Shown piece after piece: positions 57,091 through 64,000 of a stretch of 64,000 nt of DNA. Each line of letters opens with the position of its first letter. Position 1 is the stretch's first letter. The translations under genes and the position numbers were made by a program. The notes beneath the pieces were generated by a model. It made no database searches and had not been told where the DNA came from. It saw nothing but the letters and a program-made list of their open reading frames with translations. The stretch is from Isoetes taiwanensis (Eukaryota; Streptophyta; Lycopodiopsida; Isoetales; Isoetaceae), in assembly GCA_021234155.1 (NCBI GenBank), contig JAJEKV010000003.1:30487166-30551165 (forward strand). The letters are read 5' to 3'.

Positions 57091-57944
57091 ATGTCTAGTA
57101 GGTTTGGAGCATCTCTGTTGAGTGCTATTGAGGTGTATACAGGAGGAGCTGGCTTCCAAGTGTGGAAGGAGAAAATAAAATATGTGTTAGAAGTGGAGGA
57201 TCTGTGGTACCTAGTAGATGGAGATGGGAATGGAGTAGTAGCTGCAGCAAGCTCAGTTGCAGAAGGAAGTGATAGCAGCACTGGTGCAGCTGCTGGAGGT
57301 ACAAATGAAGGAGTCATTGCAACCATTAGCTACTGGTGTTCTTGGTGGGAACGAGAAAAAGCTAAGATTAAAGAAGCACAAGGCATTATCTGCAGCAAAG
57401 TGGGCTCTTCAATTCTCTTAAAATTAAGAGGTATGTCACCTAAGCAAATGTGGCAATATATGCTTAAGAATTTTGAAGCTAAAACATCATCACAATTAGA
57501 CGTACTGGATAAAGAGCTGAAGAAACTAAGATACAATGAAAATGAGGATATAACAGAGTTTTTTCAGAAACTAGACAATATAGTTGCAGACATGGAGGGA
57601 GCAGGCGTAATGATTACAATGGAAAGTCAAGTACTGGCAGTCTCTCGAGCTTTTGCAAGGTATGAACACTTGTCCACATTAGTAAGAAACATAGCAAGAA
57701 TAAGAGAAGAAATTTGAAAAAATGGTCAGAACTGAACTTGCACAAAAACGGATGCTAGATGATGAGAATGAGCATGCCTCTGAGATTTTATATTCTGGAA
57801 AGAACAAAGGAAAAGATGAAGGATCAAACAGAATTGGACCATGCTATAACTGCAATCAGTTTGGACACTTGAAAGCAAATTGTAATAAGCCTCAAAGAGA
57901 CAATAACTGCTTCAATTGCGGAGGCAGAGGACATATGGCAGCCA
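57091..57944 (+). pseudogene. Second, truncated copia gag
   Basis: Starts MSSRFGASLLSAIEVYTGGAGFQVWKEK, with the N-terminus intact here where the first copy is frameshifted. It has its own frameshift near 57715 (GAAATTTGAAA in place of GAAGCTGAAA) and a diverged patch at 57315-57355. It ends within the second zinc knuckle (CFNCGGRGHMAA). Confidence 0.85.
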
Positions 57945-57949
57945 CGTTC

Positions 57950-59306
57950 ACCTTCGACTTGTTCACCTTCGACTTGTGGGGCATAGATTGAGACATGTAT
58001 CTCACAAAGCTCTCGAAGACTGCAATGGCCTTGAGAGTATTTGCTCTAGGTTTCAAAGTGAGTGCATTGCCATGTTGGAACAAACTGTGCCCTTTTCTAA
58101 CCTGCTCCCAGTATCTGTAGAATGAAGACTTGCTCACCCCAAGAATCCATCTCAATGCTCTCATACATACCTTCATGCCCCTCAATTGATATAGTAGCCA
58201 TCCTGTCTTTTCATCATAGCTGGAATTCCTACACAAGGAGTAGATGAATTTAATCCTATCTTTATGAAGCTGTCCAATGTATTGGGATCTTATCTGCATG
58301 AAGTCATCCACACTGTACTGCACTGTGCAATCTAGGTTGCAACACTCTTGTCCCCTAATTGCCTCTAGGTTTTCTTTGGTTGGGGCCATACTTTCCATCC
58401 TTTCTAAATATTTGTCACTTCTAGGCCTCTTGGGCACCCTTGGCTACCTTTTATGAAAAACATAGCGTCTCTTCCTTGTGATCAAAGGATGCTCATCGAC
58501 CACCAAATCTTCCACATGGCCTTGGGTGGGCCTTGGGGTATGTAGTTCAGTAGGGCATTCCAGACTATCACCATTCTTGTGTGTAATATATCTAATTGGC
58601 CATCTCAACTGAGTTTGGGACTCCAACAACCCAGAGCACACAATGCAATCACTAGAGCTTCCCTGGGACATGATTGTATCAACTTGGATAAGAAGCTTCA
58701 CAATGCCAACTCCAAGTTGATCATCTCCCAGCCTTTCATCATTCACACTATCAGTGTTGTATCCGTACGGGTACGGTAACTTTCAAGTACTTAGCATACC
58801 GTACCAGAGGTACGGTACGTACGGAATAAAAAATGCATTGTTTTTGTGTCAAATTTTGGTAGTTTTCAACACAAGTACGGTAAGTATTTTATAGGTACGG
58901 TACGTATTTTATAGGTATTTTAAAAGTATTGTAAGTATTTTATAAGTATTTTATAGGTACGGTACGTATTTTAGAGGTACGGTAACAACACTTTTTAACG
59001 TACTTGTTTTTTTTTTCGGTACGTTAAAAACTTAGAGGTACGTTACGAGGTATAATACATAAAATACTTACAGTACCGTACAGGTACGGTAAGTACGTAA
59101 CAACACTGCACACTATCAAAAGGATCAACTGCAGTTATGATGCCCTCTGCAAATACCGTCTCGTTGCAAGGGTGCAACAACAAGCAACCCATCTTCCTCC
59201 ATTGGAGCCTAGGGCAATGTCCTGTGCTGGGCTTCCTTGGCTCCATTTTGCTCATCTCACATGCTCCCTGAATGAAAGAGCACACATTAAAACCATATAC
59301 AACCAT
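57950..59306 (-). pseudogene. DUF7869-like protein, N-terminal part (copy B)
   Basis: Two blocks separated by the MITE: 59306-59117 (GACEMSKMEPRKPSTGHCPRLQWRKMGCLLLHPC...AVDPFDSV) and 58743-57950 (NDERLGDDQLGVGIVKLL..., then RPRSDKYLERMESMAPTKENLEAIRGQECCNLDC, and RWILGVSKSSFYRYWEQVRKGHSLFQHGN). A CAG-to-TAG change at about 58444 is the only stop in the second block relative to copy A, and this block lacks the frameshift copy A has near 8140. At 57950 the flanking sequence carries a 15-bp tandem duplication (GTTCACCTTCGACTT twice). Confidence 0.7.
58752..59108. mobile_element. hAT-type MITE, 357 bp
   Basis: Ends CAGTGTTGTATCCGTAC and, on the other strand, CAGTGTTGTTACGTAC, flanked by an 8-bp target duplication CACACTAT (58744-58751 and 59109-59116). 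The undisturbed copy A reads through this site with one CACACTAT. The interior is built from GGTACGGTACGTATTTTATA-type repeats. CAGTG ends with 8-bp duplications fit hAT. Confidence 0.85.
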
Positions 59307-59880
59307 ATATGAAAGAGCACTATAGCCATATAACCATTAGAAACCATATAACCATTAAAAACCATTGAAATCTTGGCTAACATTAACCATTAAGAAGCAT
59401 TAAAACATTATAACCTTATAACCATTAAAAACATTAAAACATTTAACATTAAAACATTTAACATTAACCATTAAAAAGCATTAAAACATTATAACCATTA
59501 AAACATAGGGTTCCCCGAATTCATGACTGTGCTGACGTGGCCCTTCGTCAGCGACATCTGACATGGCCACGTCAGCAATCCAGGTCACGGATGGTATGCC
59601 ACACACGTGACTCTATGAGTATCATAAATGCCACTTTTTCGAGGTTCGAGGGTGCAGCCAGAAATAACTGCACCCTCTTCCTCTTCTCCCGCGACCCCTA
59701 TTCCTTCTATTCCTCTTTCTCTTCCCCTGTTCCGACTCCGGCATCCGCCTGTTCCCCTGTTCCGCCTTGGCGATCGATCGACTCCCGCATTTCCGAAGCA
59801 ATCTTATGACTGCAGCGTGGTCGACGGATTGCGACGCATCCAGCGACGACGTTTTGGCTCAATTTGAGTTAGCCAGCAGA

Positions 59881-60980
59881 AAGTATATCCTAAAACAAAG
59901 TTGTGTATTAAACGGGAGCAAATCATCGAAACGAGAGCGAAAGGAATATTCCTCAAAGATTCCTTTTTTTTTTACAAAAAAGGGGTAAAATGAGGTTAAA
60001 AAAAAAAAGATGCATGAAATTCTATTTTGACCCCCCCAAAAGTGACTAATTTTTTTGTGCAACGAAAGAATTGACTTTTTTAAAGTGTCATTTTTCTTAG
60101 CAAATAGAATGTTGTTGAAGTATATTTTACGAGAGAAACCCTAATTTCAGAGGATAAAATATTTAACAAAAAATTGAAGTTAGTCCGTAACTGAAACTGT
60201 AGTATTCTCAAAATTTGAAGATAGAATCTTCATATTCACATGCAAAATTTACAGTCTTTTTCTAAGACTCAGTTATGTGCAAAAGTATGAAACCATCATT
60301 CATTTAAATTGGGATTATGTCTGTTCCAAAAGCGCGCCAGTTTGGCCCTATAAAAGCCAAATATTGTTGTTTTTACATTAAACCAATTCACCAAAAATCT
60401 CACTCAAAAACACTTGTTGACTAGTCTAATTTAAATTATGCCATAAAAAGGAGACTTATTCATGCATTATTGAGATATTTCTCTGAGGTAGAATAATGGA
60501 GAATAGCTATTGTTTTTCATGTTTTATCTTCTAATATAATTTATAGGACATGCAAATAGCGTCAATATACATGTAATATATATTTAGCAACATTAAAAGT
60601 TAACCCAATATCCAGCGTTTGAAGACAGAATCAAGACAAACACAATACACCTTATAGTTGATATTCAACACAATTATTCAAAAATACACTCTCATTAATT
60701 TGCAAAGGGCCTACGAACAACAAAAAAATGAGGTACGTAAACATTTACTTTTTGATTTATAAAAACATATATGTAAATAAAATCATGCTTTACAGTTTAC
60801 ACGCTTTAAACTTTAGAATGTAAAAACATGGAAAACGCGCTTGGCGCGATTTAGCTTGGATGATTGAAGGTCCAAAAGTTTAAGTTTCGCAGTAAATATT
60901 AATCCATCTTTCATCCTCTTCTTTGAGAATGATAGAGCCCATGCATATATCGAAAAGATCTATCCCCTTCAGCAGCATCT
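59881..60980. other. AT-rich DNA, no gene recognised
   Basis: Homopolymer-rich, stop-rich sequence. Composition changes sharply to GC-rich at about 60985 where the LINE begins. Confidence 0.5.
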
Positions 60981-60984
60981 ATTC

Positions 60985-63900
60985 TCATCCCATGTGCTCA
61001 AAAGGCAAATCGGGGTCGAGAAGAACCGTATCACATGCTTGGAGACCCGCACGCTGCATGTGGAAGATGGCCTTGGCCTTGCACACTTCGAAAGGCTAAA
61101 GAAAGCCGTGCAGAGGTCACGACATGCGGGCCGCCAGACTCAGGTTCATCACTCGACACCATGACACAGAGAGGGAGCTGCAAACGCAGAGACGATGGTC
61201 ACGTTGTCCCCGGCTTCGGTCAGAGGTAGAGGCAGCCACCACCATGGCACGGGGAGCACAGCCGCTCTTGCGCATGTGCATACCCAGGATCTTCTTCAGA
61301 GTAAGATCGGAACAGCAAGCCCGCCCCGACGCCTGTAGGCGGGGCTCGAGCACGCCTCGCTACTCGCAGCCTGAGCTCCGGGGGTTGCGCAACCGCCCAT
61401 CCACGGCAGAGCCGGCTGGTCTCCCCTACCGAGGTTCATAGTCACCGCAGCAGCAGTGTGAGATGGCTAAGCAAAGAAGAAGCTCGCAAAACTGTCCTCC
61501 AAACTTCCTGCGGGGCCGAACGCGGCTCGGAACCGCTATCCGCCCGGCCTCACGGCAGCCGCCCCCATGCTTCTTTGCCCGCTCTCCAGCCACTCCACGC
61601 CATCCCGGCCACACTCAAGTCACTCCCGCCATCCAGCCACCACCACCACCCCCAAAGAGGACCCGGCCCGCCCACCTTGGACCCCTTGAGCCTTGAGAAC
61701 TCGAGGCGCGGCGGAGAGGCCACAACTGGTAGTTCGAGGCATGCGGAAACGGTGGGGAGAGTCTCGCCCACCACATCCGAACACACATTCTCGATCGGAT
61801 GACATTCCGGGGCGATTCACATTTCTCGAGCAGCGGCATGGGGCCGGCGCCGGGCGTGACCGCATTGTCACATTCACGGTTGCGGATGCCGGGTGCGTGA
61901 TGCCATATTGTGCGAGGGGGCGGATGTTGAAGGGGACATCCACATCGTGGGACGGGACCTCACACCCATTGCAGCGGGAGGCACGAGGCGGGAGCTTGTC
62001 GGGTACCGGAGGCATTCGCCACCAGGGGGGTGCCGCAGGATTGGTTCGAGGCAGGATGCACATTTTCCGACAGCCTGCTACTGCTGCAGACCCCGCAGCC
62101 CCAACCACAGCTGCACGCGGCCCATACCTTCTACTACCACGGCCCCCTTCTCTGCTCCCTACTCCTGCCCCTCATGGCCCACGCCCCTCGGCCACATCTT
62201 TGCCTCCGCTCCATCTACTTCTCACTCAGCCTCTGCTTCCCGTCCTCCCCCCGCGACTCAGGCTGCGCATACCATCCCTGCTGACAAATAGGAATTGTGC
62301 CTCCGGGTGGTCTCATGGAATTGTCGAGGCTTCCCTTGGCGAGATGGGGACGATCCCGAACTTCCGTGGCGGCGGTATGGATCTCATCTTCCTCATGGAG
62401 ACATGGGAGCATCTTGGAGCCTAAGGCTACCGATTTGCGAGTTACCAACATTTCTCGGTCTTCAAACACCATGCGGTGACGCCGGGTCATGGGGGTGGCT
62501 TGCTACTACGGACAACCTTGGCACATCGGTTACCCTCCAGAACACGACGTGGAACACAACCGGTACTTTCGGGTTCGTGTGCATAATACCAGTGGCAACC
62601 CTCTTTTTCTGGCCGCCTGTTATTTCCCTCACGCAGACAGCACCTTCTATCGCAGCCACCCCGATGCGGATAGGATGGACCCGTATGTCGATCTATATGA
62701 TGACATACAGCAGCATCAGCAGTTGGGTAGGGTCGTCCTTCTTGGAGATTTCAATGCACGGACAGGAGTAGAGCAGCCCATGCGACTTGACCCCCTCGCT
62801 GACGATGTCCTGCAGCTACGCCCCGCAGAAGTAGCCTCGCCACGCGGGTCGGATGACAGCCAGGTCACCGCTTTGGCGCACAGTTGCTCTGCTATGTGGC
62901 ATTTTTGAATTGATAATTTGCAATGGCCTTTCACAGTGGCCCGATTTCGCAAGTGCACATGCGATTGGGACAATCGGGGAGGGTCTAGTGTGGTGGACTA
63001 TGTGCTTGTAGCCGCGCAAGATATGCATCTCATGGTCGTTTCCGGGTGGGCACGAGACGATGGGATGAGGAGGTCGACTCAGATCACCTCCCACTTTATT
63101 TGGACCTGGTTTGGCGAGCCGCCAGAACCCCCACTATGCGGCCCTTCGCCGTCCTCAGTTGAGACTCGATTATGAGCAGGCAGAGGACTACGCCGAGATG
63201 CTCATGGACGCCCTCCCAGTAATTCTCTGAGACCTCCACACTAGAGCGTGAGGAGATGGTAGCCGACTTCGCTATTACGGGATGCGTGGACAGTGCTGGC
63301 GGACCCCCAGCGCCGTGGTCGGTCAAGAGCAACATTCCAGCGAATCGATGGTTTGATGCGGATTGAAAAAGAAGCATAGCGGCAGCTGGTCACATCGATC
63401 CAGTGCCGCTTGCGAGGCCACCACGCATACGCGCCATCCCCGAAGGACACAAAGGCGCTGCACCTTGCCGGGCATGGGGGAGATGTTCGGCCCGGCTGGA
63501 CACTCATCCTCGAACCTTTTGGCGCAGAGTGCCGAAGGCCAGCCCAGCCCTCATGGGGACATCACACCGGGCGGTGGGAGCAGTACTTGCAGCGGCTCTA
63601 TGACCCGCCAGGGGGCAGCGTGCGCCCATACCCCCCGGGATGGCCCCATTGGTTCTCGTGGGCGAGGATGTTGAGGAGGGCCCGCAACGGCTAGCTAATG
63701 GGAAGGCGGTGACCTCGATGGTATGCGTGCCGAAGTTACTCAAGTGGGCGTGGCAGCTTGTTGTGCCGGTCCTCACTACCCCGTTCAACGAGCATTGCGG
63801 GGAGGGTTTCCCGACAATGGACCCAAGCAGGGTTGTTCCCATTCACAAGGCGAGGCGACCCACACCGTCCGCCAATTGGACGATCATGGTCGGTTCGGTA

Positions 63901-64000
63901 TTTGCCAAACCGCTATCTGGCATTCTCGAAAGCAAGATTGACCGGGCGGAGGCAGCGGATGTGCGAGCCCTCACACAGCGGGCTTTCGACCCGCCACTCA
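60985..64000 (+). mobile_element. LINE (non-LTR retrotransposon), 5' half, runs off the window
   Basis: A GC-rich block starts at about 60985. 61000-62290 has proline/serine-rich frames consistent with an ORF1-like or leader region, without a nameable domain. From about 62300 a broken frame encodes an AP-type endonuclease: VVSWNCRG (the start motif) near 62307, then 62489-62908 with LAACYFPHADSTFYRS and VVLLGDFNARTG, then RFRKCTCDWDNRGGSSVVDYVLV at 62940-63015. Near 63735-63960 the RT begins (VVPILK-like region, then NWTIMVGSVFAKPLSGILESKID). Several frameshifts and stops are present. Confidence 0.7.
62295..63180 (+). pseudogene. LINE endonuclease domain (frameshifted)
   Basis: An exonuclease-endonuclease-phosphatase fold domain that nicks target DNA to prime reverse transcription. 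Visible motifs are SWNCRG, GDFNARTG (catalytic Asp and Asn) and SSVVDYVLV (the region before the catalytic His). The coding frame shifts between 62470 and 62500 and again at about 62905, and the TQITSHFI end where S/T-D-H-x-P/L is expected is altered (…RSTQITSHF), so it is probably inactive. Confidence 0.65.

Larger units (their letters stand above)
50883..57944 (+). mobile_element. Young Ty1/copia element: LTR, gag-pol, LTR, PBS, partial gag
   Basis: LTR 50883-51409, tRNA-Met primer site TGGTATCAGAGC at 51412, gag-pol 51438-56513, polypurine tract GAAGGAGGGATA (56514-56525), and LTR 56526-57062. A second primer site follows at 57065 and a second gag that stops abruptly at 57944. CGTTC flanks both ends (50878-50882 and 57945-57949), a 5-bp target duplication, even though the right end lies inside gag. 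By eye the LTRs differ by about two substitutions and one 10-bp indel, so insertion was recent. A LINE fragment sits in the RNase H region. Confidence 0.85.
41385..59880 (-). mobile_element. DUF7869-type DNA transposon, copy B, split by three insertions
   Basis: Minus-strand pieces 59880-59117, 58743-57950, 50877-50635 and 43304-41385 align end to end with copy A at 6985-10655. The breaks coincide with a hAT MITE (58752-59108), a copia element (50883-57944) and a tandem element pair (43310-50629). Net length without these is about 3.8 kb. The 5' hairpin GAGGGTGCAG...CTGCACCCTC lies at about 59650-59682. The 3' end at about 41387 shares AAGTCGTATTTAATTAAAG with copy A. Confidence 0.75.

Noticed and set aside
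61117-62108. Minus-strand frames opposite the LINE
   Set aside because: Antisense to the endonuclease-bearing strand and explained by high GC content.

Overview
The window is nuclear DNA of a land plant and is almost entirely transposable elements inserted into one another. The pointers to a plant are a B3 DNA-binding-domain gene with clean GT-AG introns, a Ty1/copia element with the plant-typical tRNA-Met primer site (TGGTATCAGAGC), a DUF8039-like exon, and CACTA and hAT elements. The LINE and DUF7869-type families resemble ones I associate with non-seed plants such as ferns, lycophytes or bryophytes. That placement is inference and weak.

Layout. 1-0.6 kb: exons of an unrecognised gene, including a 21-nt microexon. 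2.0-2.7 kb: a tandem duplication and a regularly spaced array of perfect palindromes. 3.2-4.85 kb: an unrecognised minus-strand open frame and two plus-strand exons with a DUF8039-like domain. 4.9-6.25 kb: a dense block of foldbacks built on the same palindrome core. 7.0-10.65 kb: a decayed DUF7869-type transposon (copy A). 11.0-11.65 kb: a dispersed repeat. 15.08-16.33 kb: a three-exon B3 gene, the best candidate for a functional host gene. 17.69-29.98 kb: a Ty3/gypsy-like element arranged as LTR, internal, LTR, partial gag, with a 6.15-kb CACTA-like transposon in its gag. The CACTA element in turn carries a hAT-like insertion and a LINE 3' end. 30.3-31.93 kb: the 3' LTR of another, minus-strand gypsy-type element, followed by repeat-rich DNA. 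36.7-38.15 kb: a copia remnant, then minisatellites and a foldback element.

41.39-59.88 kb is DUF7869-type copy B on the minus strand, split by three insertions. These are a head-to-tail pair of elements sharing ends (43.31-50.63 kb, possibly rolling-circle), a very young Ty1/copia element (50.88-57.94 kb, itself holding a LINE 3' fragment), and a hAT-type MITE (58.75-59.11 kb). 60.98-64.0 kb: the GC-rich 5' half of a LINE with endonuclease and the start of reverse transcriptase; it runs off the window.

Most notable points: both gypsy LTRs carry a perfect four-unit heat-shock element about 70 bp upstream of a TATA box. Both the copia and gypsy insertions have an unusual one-and-a-part structure that stops in gag at the zinc knuckle and is flanked by apparent target duplications. 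Palindrome arrays at 2.5 and 5.3-6.2 kb share one core, and one of them superficially mimics a CRISPR array. No intact, fully autonomous element was seen.
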